Shown here piece by piece: positions 50,635 through 61,220 of a stretch of 64,000 bases of DNA (the first letter of the stretch is position 1; each line of letters starts with the position of its first letter). The position numbers and the translations under genes were made by a program. The notes under the pieces are model-generated. The model did not search any database. It saw only the letters and a program-made list of their open reading frames with translations, and was not told the origin of the DNA. Where the stretch lies: assembly GCA_903899945.1 (NCBI GenBank), contig CAIULA010000022.1, forward strand, positions 18,487-82,486, written 5' to 3'. The stretch comes from an uncultured Alphaproteobacteria bacterium (GTDB lineage: Bacteria; Pseudomonadota; Alphaproteobacteria; Paracaedibacterales; CAIULA01).

Positions 50635-51876
50635 GTGTTCAAGTCAGAGTTTTTAGAAATCTCAAAACAACGTGGTTTTATTCATCAGGGAACCGACATA
50701 GAGGAATTGGATGATCTTTTAACAAAAGGATCTGTTACATCCTATCTCGGGTTTGATCCAACAGCAGACAGCCTTCATATTGGTCACCTTGTGGGAATTA
50801 TGTGGCTCAGGCTTTTGCAGAAAACGGGACACAAGCCCATTGTTTTGATTGGCGGCGCTACCAGTATGATTGGTGATCCGACTTTTAAGGACACGGCTCG
50901 TCAGCTTTTAAGTCAACAAGAAATAAAGGCGAACATTGCCGGCATCGAAAAAAGTTTTACCCGGTTTTTAAAATTTGGCACAGGTTCTACGGACGCGATT
51001 TTAGTGAATAATGCCGATTGGTTAAGCAGTCTCAAATATCTCGATTTCTTACGTGATTATGGCCGTCACTTTTCTGTGAATCGCATGTTGACGTTTGATA
51101 GCGTAAAGCTTCGCCTTGATCGTGAGCAACCTTTGAGTTTTCTTGAATTTAATTACATGATTCTTCAGGCCTATGATTTTTGGGAACTTTACAGCAAGCA
51201 CAATTGTCTTTTGGAAATGGGCGGCTCTGATCAATGGGGAAATATTGTTAATGGCGTCGAATTAACGCGCCGTATAAGCGGTAAGCGTGTGTACGGTTTA
51301 ACGACTCCTTTGATCATGACCTCGGCTGGGGTTAAGATGGGTAAGACCTCACAAGGTGCTGTTTGGCTTAATAAAGATAAACTTTCTTCTTACGATTATT
51401 GGCAGTTTTGGCGCAATACGGACGATCGTGATGTGGGGCGTTATTTAAGACTCTTTACAGATTTACCTTTGGATGAAATAGAACGCCTTGAAAAATTAGA
51501 AGGGGCTGAGCTAAATCAAGCTAAAAAGATTTTGGCAGATGAAGCAACAGCCTTGGCGCGCGGGGTGGATGATTTGCCTGGTATTCACGAGACCGTGGCT
51601 GGGCTTTTTGAGCAGCAATCTGGTTACATGAGTCAACTTCCTAAGATTATCATAACAAAACATGAATTACCGATAGGTATGGAAGATATGTTTGTTCGCT
51701 CCGCTCTGTGTGCCAGCAAAGGGGAGGCAAAACGCTTAATCCAGGGCGGCGGGGCGCGTCTTAATGATCAAGTGATTAACGACAGCAAAGACATACTTAC
51801 TGTTGATCATTTCTCAAACGGGCATGCTAAAGTTTCGTCTGGGAAAAAAAAGCATGTGGTATTTGAGTTAGAATAA
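50635..51876 (+). CDS. tyrS: Tyrosyl-tRNA synthetase
   Basis: Class I synthetase charging tRNA-Tyr. Motifs are FKSEFLEISKQRGFIHQGTD (typical N-terminus, in part), GFDPTADSLHIGHL (HIGH), LLEMGGSDQWGN and KMGKTSQGAVWL (KMSKS variant). A C-terminal S4 RNA-binding domain follows (AKRLIQGGGARLND). The GTG at 50635 with AAAAGG upstream gives 413 aa. The frame is open to GTG 50530, but those 35 codons fall in a palindromic repeat and are not family sequence. Confidence 0.95.
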   Translation: MFKSEFLEISKQRGFIHQGTDIEELDDLLTKGSVTSYLGFDPTADSLHIGHLVGIMWLRLLQKTGHKPIVLIGGATSMIGDPTFKDTARQLLSQQEIKANIAGIEKSFTRFLKFGTGSTDAILVNNADWLSSLKYLDFLRDYGRHFSVNRMLTFDSVKLRLDREQPLSFLEFNYMILQAYDFWELYSKHNCLLEMGGSDQWGNIVNGVELTRRISGKRVYGLTTPLIMTSAGVKMGKTSQGAVWLNKDKLSSYDYWQFWRNTDDRDVGRYLRLFTDLPLDEIERLEKLEGAELNQAKKILADEATALARGVDDLPGIHETVAGLFEQQSGYMSQLPKIIITKHELPIGMEDMFVRSALCASKGEAKRLIQGGGARLNDQVINDSKDILTVDHFSNGHAKVSSGKKKHVVFELE

Positions 51877-51880
51877 TGTC

Positions 51881-52315
51881 TTATACATCCAGCTGTTTTA
51901 AAGCTTGAACTCCCTTTATTCCTAATTCTTGATCATAAGGGGCAAACCAAGCGTTTAGAATTTCTTCAGCAACTTGAGGGGTTAGGGAACGATTGGAAAG
52001 GGCCAGAACATTAGCATGGTTCCATACCCGTGCAAGCCTGGTGGTTTCAGCATCTGTGCATAAAGCAGCTCTTAAACCTTTTGTTTTATTGGCAACAATA
52101 CTGGCACCTGTTCCAGACCAGCAGAAAAATACTCCCTCATCACACAAACCTTTAGAAACGGCCTCGGCTGCTTTGGCGATGGCAGTAACCCACGGTTCTT
52201 CAGTGTTGGATGCGTATGCACCAAAACAAATATAATTAATTCCCTTTGCCTGAAGCCATTCTAATACAAACTGATTAATCGGGCACAACTCATCAGTGAC
52301 AAGTGCAACTTTCAT
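51881..52315 (-). CDS. rpiB: RpiB/LacAB-type sugar-phosphate isomerase
   Basis: The family interconverts ribose-5-phosphate and ribulose-5-phosphate. The core is FFCWSGTGASIVANKTKGLRAALCTD, with the catalytic Cys region (C-x-SGTG-SI-ANK-KG-RAAL) and RVWNHANVLALSNRSLT (the histidine/asparagine segment). A tryptophan replaces the first glycine of CGSG. At 144 aa it is normal. With tkt it supports a non-oxidative pentose pathway; the substrate is not certain in this variant. Its stop is 4 bp from the end of tyrS, convergent. Confidence 0.85.
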   Translation of the reverse strand: MKVALVTDELCPINQFVLEWLQAKGINYICFGAYASNTEEPWVTAIAKAAEAVSKGLCDEGVFFCWSGTGASIVANKTKGLRAALCTDAETTRLARVWNHANVLALSNRSLTPQVAEEILNAWFAPYDQELGIKGVQALKQLDV

Positions 52316-52333
52316 ATAACGTACCGGAAGAAT

Positions 52334-52410
52334 TGGTGGGCCCGGTAGGACTCGAACCTACGACAACTCCGTTATGAGCGGAGGGTTCTAACCAACTGAA
52401 CTACAGGCCC
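52334..52410 (-). tRNA. tRNA with CAU anticodon (probably tRNA-Ile2, otherwise elongator Met)
   Basis: Cloverleaf on the minus strand: acceptor GGGCCTG/CGGGCCC, D-arm AGTTCAGTTGGTTAGAAC, anticodon stem CTCCG/CGGAG with loop CTCATAA, T-arm GTAGGTTCGAGTCCTAC, encoded CCA; 77 nt. The G-rich acceptor suggests Ile2, which needs lysidine made by TilS. Initiator features (C1-A72 mismatch, three GC pairs at the anticodon) are absent. Confidence 0.8.
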
Positions 52411-52451
52411 TAATGGGGGATATTACACACAAAATAGCAATGTGAGTCAAC

Positions 52452-53477
52452 TTAATTATTAATTTTTTGCGCCACATACTGTATCGCTTCACCGGCTTCT
52501 GGATATAAGCCAAAGAATTGAGCAAAAGCATGTAGAACCTTTGGTACAATAAGGTGCTCAACTCTATTTCCTGCGGCCTGAAGTTGCTTGACAAAGATTT
52601 CAGTCTCGGCTTGCAGTGGGTCACATTGAGCTGAGACCATAATTACTTTCGGAAAGTCCTTTAAATTGGTTTCAAGGATGGGGGATATCACAGAACTTGT
52701 CGCAGCGCCGATTAGATTTTCCTGTAAGTAGTCCATTATTAATTTATTCACGTTAAAACGGGTCAAAAAGTACTCATCATCGTATGGCTTATTGCTTGAA
52801 ATTGGGATTCTAAGATCTAATGACGGATAAAAAAGGACTAAAGCCTCTGGTTGAGGCCTGCTCTGATTTCGCAGTTTCATAGTCAAAGATGTTACTAAAT
52901 TTCCACCAGCGCTATCTCCTGCCAGAATAAGGATGGGAAATTTCTTTAAGGCCCAATTATAAACTGTTTCAATATCATCAAGTGCAGCCGGGTAAGGATG
53001 TTCAGGAGCCAGTCTATAATCTATAGCCAGGACTTGAAATCCAGTTTGCTTTGAAAGCTGGCGACATAAAACATCATGGGTTTTTAAATTTCCCCTTGCC
53101 CATCCACCGCCATGGGCATAAAGAATTAAGGGTGATTCAGGCGTGACACTTTGTTTGTATAGCCGAACCGGGATTTCATGAGAATCTCCTTGAATTTTAA
53201 AATCTTCAAAGCAAACTTCTGGCTTTTCGCCTTGAAAATAATCCACGAGGATTTCATAAGATTGCCTTCCGATTTCACTTAATTTAGCTGCGCTTGGAAG
53301 AGGCTCAGTTGGCTTTGAGAAAAAAAGGAAAAGCGAGCCTATCGCATTCAAAAAAGCATTAGCCCCATCAGTTAAATCATTTTTAGCGATATAGGGTAAA
53401 TTTTCTGGTAGTTCTAGGTCTTTTTGTAATTGTTTGACAAGGGATTGTGGGTCTTTTCGAATCACGTGGGAAGACAT
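52452..53477 (-). CDS. Alpha/beta hydrolase, HSL-type esterase/lipase
   Basis: The hormone-sensitive-lipase family is marked by the oxyanion motif [11 protein letters not shown] and the nucleophile elbow AGDSAGGNL (Ser). The acid is in [10 protein letters not shown] and the histidine in [27 protein letters not shown] is also characteristic. At 341 aa it is typical. It should hydrolyse short acyl esters in the cytoplasm; the physiological substrate is unknown. No signal peptide is seen. It is divergent from the FKBP gene. Confidence 0.88.
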   Translation of the reverse strand: MSSHVIRKDPQSLVKQLQKDLELPENLPYIAKNDLTDGANAFLNAIGSLFLFFSKPTEPLPSAAKLSEIGRQSYEILVDYFQGEKPEVCFEDFKIQGDSHEIPVRLYKQSVTPESPLILYAHGGGWARGNLKTHDVLCRQLSKQTGFQVLAIDYRLAPEHPYPAALDDIETVYNWALKKFPILILAGDSAGGNLVTSLTMKLRNQSRPQPEALVLFYPSLDLRIPISSNKPYDDEYFLTRFNVNKLIMDYLQENLIGAATSSVISPILETNLKDFPKVIMVSAQCDPLQAETEIFVKQLQAAGNRVEHLIVPKVLHAFAQFFGLYPEAGEAIQYVAQKINN

Positions 53478-53547
53478 CCATGAAAAAGTTCTTTATAATA
53501 ATTTATCAGATATTGATCCATTTTTACTAGACTTAGGAGACAAAAAC

Positions 53548-53976
53548 GTGGTTTACAAGATTATTATCGCAATTATAGTAGGAGTTATTATCGTGACATT
53601 TAAGATGAACCAATCATCCGAGAACAGTGAGCAGCCTCTTGTTATTACGTCTTCAGGATTACAGTATGAAGAAGTTGTTGTGGGAACGGGCGATACACCT
53701 AAAACAGGTCAAAAAGTCATTGTTCATTACACAGGGACCCTACCGGATGGTCAAAAGTTCGACAGTTCTCGTGATCGCGGCCAGCCCTTTAAATTTACTT
53801 TGGGTGTTGGACAAGTGATTAAAGGCTGGGATGAGGGTCTTTCAACAATGAAAATCGGCGGTAAGCGTAATTTGGTGATTCCTGCGAACCTTGGTTACGG
53901 GGCACGTGCTGTTGGAAACGTTATTCCTGCCAATGCCACCCTTCATTTTGAGGTCGAATTATTGGGCGTTGAGTAA
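53548..53976 (+). CDS. Membrane-anchored FKBP-type peptidyl-prolyl isomerase
   Basis: The SD AGGAG lies 8 nt before the GTG at 53548. The 142-aa product has an N-terminal membrane anchor (residues 4-20) and one FKBP domain with [49 protein letters not shown] and [16 protein letters not shown]. All key FK506-site residues are present. It probably acts in the periplasm on exported proteins. The open frame from 53434 overlaps the esterase gene and is not used. Confidence 0.92.
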   Translation: MVYKIIIAIIVGVIIVTFKMNQSSENSEQPLVITSSGLQYEEVVVGTGDTPKTGQKVIVHYTGTLPDGQKFDSSRDRGQPFKFTLGVGQVIKGWDEGLSTMKIGGKRNLVIPANLGYGARAVGNVIPANATLHFEVELLGVE

Positions 53977-54087
53977 AGGGTTGAAAATTCTGGTTGTGAT
54001 GATTACATTCAAAAATGAATTTAACTATTTCTTAAATATTAAGTGTCAAGATCTAAGCAACAAGTCAGCATCGTGAGGGACTCAATG

Positions 54088-56424
54088 ATGAACAAGAACT
54101 CTTTTTCCTTATGCAAACCAGCCCTTTTATGGCTGCTTGTTATTGCTTTGATCGTCACGACAGGGGTGGGTAGCACCTATGCTTCTGCGCCTGCCCCCAC
54201 AGCTGGCGAAATTGTGAAAAGTGCTCAAGATTACCTTAATGGCAGGGGCCATGATTTTCCTGACAAACTTATAAGCATCTCGAGATTAGATGATATGGGG
54301 CCGCCGCCAATATATGATGAATTAAAAGGAAAGTTCATTGCTTTGAGGAGTAATGACGGCACTGCTAATACTTTAGCGCATAAAATTATCAGCGATGGGC
54401 GTAGTGACATTTTGGGATATCTGCTTTCTATCGAGGGAATTAGGGTATTAGAGACGAAGAATCAAAACGGTCGACTGCCATTATCAACCTTATCCGCAGA
54501 TGGTAAATTTCAAGCGTTATTTAATTTAAGAGAATATGTGAGTCAAGATGAGGGCCTTTCTAGAGGGCTTTCTGCGTATATTAAGGCGCATGAGCTTGCC
54601 CCTTTGAAGCGTCAGGTAAGTGATTTAGTTAAAGAGATCGATTCTTTAATACTGAATTTCCCTAATGAACTAGAAAACTGGTTTTCTGATAAATCAAGAG
54701 ATCTTAGGGGTAAAAGGGAAGCTATTGTAGGGATTATTTGGCTTTGTCCATCTGCTCTTGAAGGGCAAAAATTAGAAAATTTCTCAGAGTTCTTTGAGGC
54801 GTTTAACCAAACCCCTGAGGATAGAGCCATTTTAAGGGGGTATCGTACTGGTGAAGGAAAAAGTCTGCTTCAGTATTGCGCCGAGATGTTTTTAAATCGG
54901 GAGAGGGATCTTTGGGATGTTAAGCCGGGTATTCAAACTATTCTTGGAGCCTATACTTTAGATGGAACCTCAATCACAAATCGGGATTGGGACATAACTG
55001 AATTTTACCCTTTCTTACTAGATTTGATTCTGGAGACATTCGGGTCAGAGAATGCTAAACAGTTCCTTCTTAGCTACCTGAATAAAAAGGGGGAGAACCT
55101 TGCGCAAATGTGCGCCAAGAAAGGTGATTTGTCGTATGTAACCCAAATGAGACGAATGATCGATGATGATCAACAATTTAAAGAGTTGTTAGCCTTGACC
55201 CAACCTGGAACAGAATCCGCAGGTGTATTGTTGATGAAAACGAAAGAGGGGCGCCAATTTTTAATAGAGGGCTTAGAAGAGCCACAGTATTCTGTTAAAG
55301 CCGATTCTAATGGGGTTACCCCTTTGATGAGAGATGCTTTAGAGAAGTATCCTGAAGAGTTTAGGCAGTTTCTTACTTATTTAAGGGGTCGTGGAGTTTC
55401 TGTGGATATGAATCAAAGAGATTCATTTGGAAATACCGTTCAGTCACTGCAAGGGTTGAAGCAAGAGTATGAGTATCATTGTTTTTTGCCTTTACTGAAG
55501 GCGAGTTTTGAAAAACGCCCCTTTAAAGAGTCTATTTGGAACGACATCGTTAACTTTCCGTATCGAGAACGTCATATAGGTAGCCGTGAGTTCATCTATG
55601 AGGCTTTAGGCGTGGTTTCAGCCCAACCGGAAACACCTTTGCATCGTGCATTCTTGCAAAAAGATGTAAAAGGTCAAAAGAGGGAAGCGAATGCTTTGTG
55701 GAGAAGTTTATTGAAAACCTATGATGATTTGGTTGATGAGGAACTTGCGCCAGAACGTTCCTATATTGAAGGTTTAAGACTGGATGCGCGTTTTGATCCT
55801 AGTTTAACAGAAGAGATTGAAGGTTTTGATAAGCGGCTATCGTTTATCAAAGAACAAAGGAAATTGCCTTTGTCTGCTCGTTTTCTAGCAGCTATGCGTC
55901 CTTTTGATTTCTCAGAGCCTTCTCCGGTTATTGATGATTCGGCTATTAAGGTTTTAACTGGAAATAGCGCCTTTGGAATTAACTTTTCAAGAAAAGTGAC
56001 CGCTCCAGAAGCAAAGATCGTTGTCGATCGTATCAGGCACATTGCTGGTGCGGTAAATAGACACCTTGCGGAATGGCTTGACGAAAATCGCTATCGCCCT
56101 GGTGTCGATCTAAAGATTGCTTTGACCGATTCTCTCAGAGTTCAGATGAGAAACACATTTTTCCAAGATTATCCTTTTGAGATTGATGCAGGAAATAGGG
56201 ACAGGCTTTTCGCGCATCGAATGAACTGCGCTGTTGTTGCTCTTGAGTCTTTATGGATGGACTATAATTTTCCTTGGAATTTTAATATCGGATCAAGAGT
56301 CGATAAATTTGATTTCATTGATGAGCAATTGCAGACTTATGCCCCAAGAGGCATGAAAGTGAATTCCAAAGCGCGTTTTGAAAGGTTGCAGGGCCTTTAT
56401 CCTGATGCTTTTTCGGGTTCATAG
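54088..56424 (+). CDS. Large secreted protein with ankyrin-like repeats
   Basis: A Sec signal peptide (hydrophobic core LLWLLVIALIVTTGVG, cut after TYASA) precedes about 745 residues. Parts resemble degenerate ankyrin repeats: NTLAHKIISDGRSDILGYLL, NQNGRLPLSTLS, DSNGVTPLMRDAL and RDSFGNTVQSL. The C-terminal third is helical, without a known domain. Ankyrin-repeat proteins are common effectors of intracellular alphaproteobacteria, but this one is Sec-exported and could be periplasmic or surface bound. The SD GAGGGA is at 54075-54080; ATG 54085 or 54088 both fit, with 54088 at better spacing. Two hairpins follow the gene. Confidence 0.65.
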   Translation: MNKNSFSLCKPALLWLLVIALIVTTGVGSTYASAPAPTAGEIVKSAQDYLNGRGHDFPDKLISISRLDDMGPPPIYDELKGKFIALRSNDGTANTLAHKIISDGRSDILGYLLSIEGIRVLETKNQNGRLPLSTLSADGKFQALFNLREYVSQDEGLSRGLSAYIKAHELAPLKRQVSDLVKEIDSLILNFPNELENWFSDKSRDLRGKREAIVGIIWLCPSALEGQKLENFSEFFEAFNQTPEDRAILRGYRTGEGKSLLQYCAEMFLNRERDLWDVKPGIQTILGAYTLDGTSITNRDWDITEFYPFLLDLILETFGSENAKQFLLSYLNKKGENLAQMCAKKGDLSYVTQMRRMIDDDQQFKELLALTQPGTESAGVLLMKTKEGRQFLIEGLEEPQYSVKADSNGVTPLMRDALEKYPEEFRQFLTYLRGRGVSVDMNQRDSFGNTVQSLQGLKQEYEYHCFLPLLKASFEKRPFKESIWNDIVNFPYRERHIGSREFIYEALGVVSAQPETPLHRAFLQKDVKGQKREANALWRSLLKTYDDLVDEELAPERSYIEGLRLDARFDPSLTEEIEGFDKRLSFIKEQRKLPLSARFLAAMRPFDFSEPSPVIDDSAIKVLTGNSAFGINFSRKVTAPEAKIVVDRIRHIAGAVNRHLAEWLDENRYRPGVDLKIALTDSLRVQMRNTFFQDYPFEIDAGNRDRLFAHRMNCAVVALESLWMDYNFPWNFNIGSRVDKFDFIDEQLQTYAPRGMKVNSKARFERLQGLYPDAFSGS

Positions 56425-56475
56425 TTCTTACGCAAGTTTTTACTTGTTTCCTTAGTTTTCCTGCGATTTGATCCT

Positions 56476-56505
56476 AGGGTCCATTTGAATCAAAGAATGG
56501 ACCCT
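56476..56505. other. Perfect 10-bp hairpin after the ankyrin-like gene
   Basis: AGGGTCCATT/AATGGACCCT with a 10-nt loop. No T-run follows, so it may protect the mRNA 3' end or be part of a tandem terminator. Confidence 0.5.
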
Positions 56506-56580
56506 GTCAGTCGAGGCCATAGAGAAATTGGTGCTGAGTAGTCTTTAAATAACTTGCACACTGCGTAGTTCTTTTTAAAT

Positions 56581-56612
56581 AAAGGCTTTCTATCACTAGG
56601 AAAGCCTTTTTT
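56581..56612 (+). terminator. Rho-independent terminator
   Basis: AAAGGCTTTC, an 8-nt loop and GAAAGCCTTT, followed by T4. It lies about 160 bp after the ankyrin-like gene and before nrdJ. A-rich flanks make it possibly bidirectional. Confidence 0.75.
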
Positions 56613-56795
56613 GATTTTTTATGGTTGAAATATTCTTCAATTACTACCATTTTTTTAAATAAGAAGACTTGCTTTTTTTGTAAGTTCGTGTTCAATTAAA
56701 TCAACATATCGGTGTTAATTAATTAAATCATCACTATATATAGTTAATTTTAGCAAAATATTTTTGAAAGTTTGATCTAAGAAAGGGTCATTTGC

Positions 56796-59700
56796 ATGAA
56801 AGTTCGTCGCCACTTTACAGTTGCTGGTCAATCTCCATATGCAGGGATAGAGTTTCGTAAAATTAGTAGTGAAATTAAAAATCCAGACGGATCTGTGGTC
56901 TTTAAGCAAGATAATATTGAAATTCCCGTAAGTTGGTCCCAGGTGGCAAGTGATGTTTTGGCTCAAAAATATTTCAGAAAAGCCGGAATTCCAGAAGAAA
57001 CGATTCCTGTTTCAGAACCTGGTGTGCCTGAATGGCTAGCGCGCCGTACGGCAAAAGAAGGAACAACCTTTGGCAGTGAAAAGACTTCTCAGCAGGTTTT
57101 TGACCGTTTGGCAGGCGCATGGACCTATTGGGGCTGGAAGGGTAAGTATTTTGACACAGAAGAAGATGCCTTGGCTTTTTATGACGAGCTTCGTTATATG
57201 CTATGCCTTCAGATGTGCGCGCCGAATTCACCGCAATGGTTTAACACAGGTCTGCATTGGGCTTATGGTATTGATGGTCCTGCACAAGGGCATTTTTATG
57301 TGGATGACAAAACGGGTGAGCTAACAGCGTCCAAGTCTGCTTATGAAAGACCGCAGCCGCACGCTTGTTTTATTCAAAGCATCAATGATGACTTGGTTAA
57401 TGAAGGCGGTATCATGGATCTTTGGGTTCGCGAAGCACGGTTGTTTAAATATGGTTCTGGAACCGGTACAAACTTTTCCAATGTGCGGGGTTCAGGTGAA
57501 TCCTTGTCGGGGGGCGGTAAATCCTCTGGGTTAATGAGCTTCCTTCGCATTGGCGATCGGTCGGCAGGCGCAATTAAATCAGGCGGAACCACTCGAAGAG
57601 CCGCTAAGATGGTAATTTTGGATGTTGATCACCCTGACATCGAAGAGTTTATTACATGGAAAGTGATCGAAGAGCAAAAAGTTGCAGCATTGGTTACAGG
57701 GTCTAAAATCAACAAAATGCATCTTGAAGCCGTCATGGAGGCTTGCCTGAATCATGATTTACCAGAAGACAAAAAATTTGATCCAAGGGAGAATCTGGCT
57801 TTAAGAACGGCTATGAAGGCAGCGAGAGCCGTTTTGGTGCCTGAAAATTATATCCGAAGAACAATCCAGCTAGCCCAGCTTGGGTATACGCATGTTGACA
57901 TGAAAAGCTATGACACAGACTGGGATTCTGAAGCTTATTCAACTGTGTCTGGGCAAAATTCAAATAACTCAGTTCGTCTTAGTAACGAATTTCTTGAAGC
58001 TGTTATGAAAGATAAAGACTGGAATTTGGTTGGCCGCATAAACCGCAAGGTTATCAAAACAATCAAGGCACGGGAATTATGGGAAAAAATCGGTTATGCT
58101 GCGTGGGCGTGCGCCGATCCCGGTGTTCAATTCAATACAACGATTAATGATTGGCATACTTGCCCTGCAAGCGGTTCCATAAAAGGGTCAAATCCATGCT
58201 CAGAATACATGTTTTTGGATGATACTGCTTGTAACTTAGCGTCTTTAAATCTTGTTACTTTTTACAAAGACCAAAAATTTGATGTAGCCTTGTATGAACA
58301 TGCCATTTCTTTATGGACAATGGTTCTTGAAATTTCCGTTATGATGGCGCAGTTCCCCTCTAAAGAAATTGCTCAGTTATCCTATGAATTTCGCACGTTA
58401 GGTCTTGGGTATGCCAACTTGGGTGGTTTGTTAATGGCAATGGGAATTCCTTACGACAGCGATCAAGGTCGCAGTGTTGCGGGTGCAATGGCTGCCGTTC
58501 TAACAGGAACCTCTTATGCAACCTCGGCCAAAATGGCAAAGGAACTGGGTGCGTTTCTAGGGTATACAAAAAATAAAGAGCATATGCTAAGAGTGATCAG
58601 AAATCATAGAAGGGCGGCTTTTGGTGAAAAAAGTGGTTATGAAAAACTCTCTATTCACCCTGTTCCTTTAAAGGGAGAAGATTGTCCATTAAAGGATGTT
58701 GCCCAAAGCGCTAAGCGCGTTTGGGATGAGGCTTTGCGCCTTGGAGAAAAATATGGATATCGTAACGCTCAAACAACAGTGATTGCACCAACGGGAACCA
58801 TTGGCCTTGTGATGGATTGCGATACAACAGGTGTTGAGCCTGACTTTGCATTGGTAAAGTTTAAAAAGCTTGCAGGCGGTGGGTACTTTAAAATTATCAA
58901 TCAAATGGCACCAAAAGCTCTGAAAGCTTTGGGCTATAGCGAAGAACAGATGAATGATATTGCGCTATATGCTGTTGGGCATGGAACACTTGAAAATGCG
59001 CCTGGGGTGAATTTTGAAATGTTAAGGGCTAAAGGCTTTAATGATCAGGCTATCAGCAAAATTCAAGCGGCGCTAGGAACGGCTTTTGATATTAAATTCG
59101 CTTTTAATAAATGGACACTTGGCGAAGAATTCTGCAAAGATGTTTTGAAATTTTCTGATGCAGATATGAATAATCCAAGCTTTGATATGTTAATAGCTAT
59201 GGGCTTTACAAAAGCAGAAATTGAAGCAGCAAATAACTATTGCTGCGGAACAATGACGCTTGAAGGAGCGCCGCACATAAAAGATGAACATCTTCCTGTT
59301 TTTGATTGCGCAAATCCTTGTGGACGTATTGGAAAACGCTTTTTATCCATTAACAGCCATATTCATATGATGGCAGCGGTCCAGCCATTTATTTCAGGCG
59401 CTATTTCAAAGACAGTGAACATGCCTAATAACGCAACAGTCAGTGATTGCGAAGAGGCTTATCTATTGTCTTGGCGTTTGGGTCTAAAAGCGAATGCACT
59501 TTATAGAGATGGGTCTAAGCTTTCTCAGCCACTCAGCGCGATTGCTTTTGATGATGATGTGGTGGAAGAATTAACAAGCTTACCGTCAACAGCTAAAGCA
59601 CAAGCCGCTGCAGAGCATATTATTGAAAAGATAGTTGAAAAAGCCGTGACTCATCAATCACAGCGCCTTAAGCTTCCGAATCGCCGCGGTGGATATACAC

Positions 59701-60404
59701 AAAAAGCGGTTGTGGGTGGACACAAGATTTATCTTAGAACCGGTGAATACGACAATAAGGCTTTGGGTGAAATCTTTATTGATATGCACAAAGAAGGGGC
59801 GTCATTTAGATCGTTGATGCATAATTTTGCGATGGCGATTTCTATTGGCCTTCAATATGGCGTACCATTAGAAGAATTCGTCGAAGCCTTTACATTTACC
59901 CGTTTTGAACCCTCTGGTATGGTTGAGGGGAACGATACCGTTAAAATGGCAACCTCGATTCTTGATTATATCTTTAGAGAATTGGCTATCACATATCTTG
60001 GAAGACATGACCTAGCACACGTTCAACCGAAGGAATTAACGCCTGATACCATTGGAGAGTCCTCTGATTATCCTGTATTGATGGAAGAGAATACAGCCGA
60101 AACTGTAATAGCGCGTCAAGGCGATGGTCATTCACATGATAAAAACGATATCCAAAGTTCTTTGGGTGGGGCTCATCATGATGAAAAAGGGGCCGCTACA
60201 GGAACCTATGGCAACGTTGTAAGTTATTCTGTGGTCAGTGCCAAAGCTAAAAAACGGACGGATGTTTACGCTGAAAAAGCTTTGCAGGCGAAATTGCAAG
60301 GATACCAGGGTGATGCATGCGGTGAATGTGGAAACTTTACCATGGTTCGTAATGGCACCTGTCTAAAGTGCAATACTTGCGGTGCTACCAGCGGTTGTTC
60401 TTAA
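56796..60404 (+). CDS. nrdJ: NrdJ, B12-dependent (class II) ribonucleotide reductase
   Basis: NrdJ converts ribonucleotides to deoxyribonucleotides with adenosylcobalamin and needs no oxygen. Features are [14 protein letters not shown], the active-site region [20 protein letters not shown] (about residues 463-483, with Cys and Asn), [19 protein letters not shown], the NCCG-type [31 protein letters not shown] and the C-terminal Cys pairs CGECGN and [14 protein letters not shown] used for thioredoxin reduction. It is 1202 aa, normal for alphaproteobacteria. A strong terminator follows. The cell needs imported or made cobalamin; no synthesis genes are in view. The neighbouring trxA product is a likely reductant. 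Confidence 0.96.
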   Translation: MKVRRHFTVAGQSPYAGIEFRKISSEIKNPDGSVVFKQDNIEIPVSWSQVASDVLAQKYFRKAGIPEETIPVSEPGVPEWLARRTAKEGTTFGSEKTSQQVFDRLAGAWTYWGWKGKYFDTEEDALAFYDELRYMLCLQMCAPNSPQWFNTGLHWAYGIDGPAQGHFYVDDKTGELTASKSAYERPQPHACFIQSINDDLVNEGGIMDLWVREARLFKYGSGTGTNFSNVRGSGESLSGGGKSSGLMSFLRIGDRSAGAIKSGGTTRRAAKMVILDVDHPDIEEFITWKVIEEQKVAALVTGSKINKMHLEAVMEACLNHDLPEDKKFDPRENLALRTAMKAARAVLVPENYIRRTIQLAQLGYTHVDMKSYDTDWDSEAYSTVSGQNSNNSVRLSNEFLEAVMKDKDWNLVGRINRKVIKTIKARELWEKIGYAAWACADPGVQFNTTINDWHTCPASGSIKGSNPCSEYMFLDDTACNLASLNLVTFYKDQKFDVALYEHAISLWTMVLEISVMMAQFPSKEIAQLSYEFRTLGLGYANLGGLLMAMGIPYDSDQGRSVAGAMAAVLTGTSYATSAKMAKELGAFLGYTKNKEHMLRVIRNHRRAAFGEKSGYEKLSIHPVPLKGEDCPLKDVAQSAKRVWDEALRLGEKYGYRNAQTTVIAPTGTIGLVMDCDTTGVEPDFALVKFKKLAGGGYFKIINQMAPKALKALGYSEEQMNDIALYAVGHGTLENAPGVNFEMLRAKGFNDQAISKIQAALGTAFDIKFAFNKWTLGEEFCKDVLKFSDADMNNPSFDMLIAMGFTKAEIEAANNYCCGTMTLEGAPHIKDEHLPVFDCANPCGRIGKRFLSINSHIHMMAAVQPFISGAISKTVNMPNNATVSDCEEAYLLSWRLGLKANALYRDGSKLSQPLSAIAFDDDVVEELTSLPSTAKAQAAAEHIIEKIVEKAVTHQSQRLKLPNRRGGYTQKAVVGGHKIYLRTGEYDNKALGEIFIDMHKEGASFRSLMHNFAMAISIGLQYGVPLEEFVEAFTFTRFEPSGMVEGNDTVKMATSILDYIFRELAITYLGRHDLAHVQPKELTPDTIGESSDYPVLMEENTAETVIARQGDGHSHDKNDIQSSLGGAHHDEKGAATGTYGNVVSYSVVSAKAKKRTDVYAEKALQAKLQGYQGDACGECGNFTMVRNGTCLKCNTCGATSGCS

Positions 60405-60413
60405 AAGTGGTGA

Positions 60414-60446
60414 AGGGAGAGAAAAAATATTTTCTCTCCTTTTTTG
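60414..60446 (+). terminator. Rho-independent terminator after nrdJ
   Basis: GGAGAGAAAA/TTTTCTCTCC with a short AT loop and a T6 run. Confidence 0.9.
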
Positions 60447-60451
60447 TCAAC

Positions 60452-60955
60452 CTAAAGAGAAGATAAATGTCTTCTTAAGGCGGGACCAATAAAATGTATC
60501 CATGCAGATTTAGCTTGTTTAAGGGCGGGATGTATTTCACTTGGCGAGTTTCTGATGCACAAAGATATCAATGATTTTGTCACAGCTGTTGTTAGTAGTC
60601 GGCAGGCTTTAAGATTAAGGATATCGTCTGTGGCTTCTCTTTCTAGATTTTCCATAATGTCGAAAAAAGGATCCAACTTATCCCAAGAGGTTCTTTCTTG
60701 CAATGTCCGCTTGAAAAAACTGCTATAAAAGTGGTTTCTAATTGATTCAACCGACGGTATACTAACATTTAAATCATTTTCATCAACAAAATTTAAATAC
60801 GTTCTAGCAGAGGTGCTATTAAAATCACCTCCTTTTTCAGCTAACCAAGCTGTTATATGATTCGTACTTCTTCTTAACTCTTCTTCGTTATAAGCCATAA
60901 TAGATGATATAAAAGAAATGATTATATAAATTATCAATAAACATTGTTTCAGCAA
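60452..60955 (-). CDS. Small secreted protein of unknown function
   Basis: A TTG start at 60955 with SD GGAG 7 nt upstream gives a 167-aa protein with a signal peptide (cut near IMAYN). The mature part is helical and charged, with AWLAEKGGDFNS, LEREATDDIL and a C-terminal IHFIGPALRRHLSSL. No domain is recognised. It is convergent with nrdJ, separated by its terminator. It belongs to the set of small exported unknowns scattered through the window. Confidence 0.65.
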   Translation of the reverse strand: MLKQCLLIIYIIISFISSIMAYNEEELRRSTNHITAWLAEKGGDFNSTSARTYLNFVDENDLNVSIPSVESIRNHFYSSFFKRTLQERTSWDKLDPFFDIMENLEREATDDILNLKACRLLTTAVTKSLISLCIRNSPSEIHPALKQAKSAWIHFIGPALRRHLSSL

Positions 60956-61202
60956 AACTAAGCTCCGTTATTAGGCTGTTTTTTTGGTGGATATGAATTT
61001 CCAGATAATAAGCCCTTTTTAAGAAAGCTTACCTTTGTAATAATACCTAATAGTGTCTGATATTTCAAATAGTATTGAAATTTTCTTGTTTAGATGCAAT
61101 TTTTTCTAACTTTTTATTTTTTTGAGTTACATATTAGATTTTTACACATTCTCTTCGCTTTATTGCGGTCTGGTTGGTTATGGTATATAGTACAAGAAAA
61201 CC
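60956..61202. other. Intergenic DNA between two diverging genes
   Basis: No ORF, tRNA or strong hairpin was seen. It should carry promoters for the small secreted protein (minus) and the methyltransferase pair (plus). Confidence 0.4.
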
Positions 61203-61220
61203 TTGAAGCTTTTTCATTAT

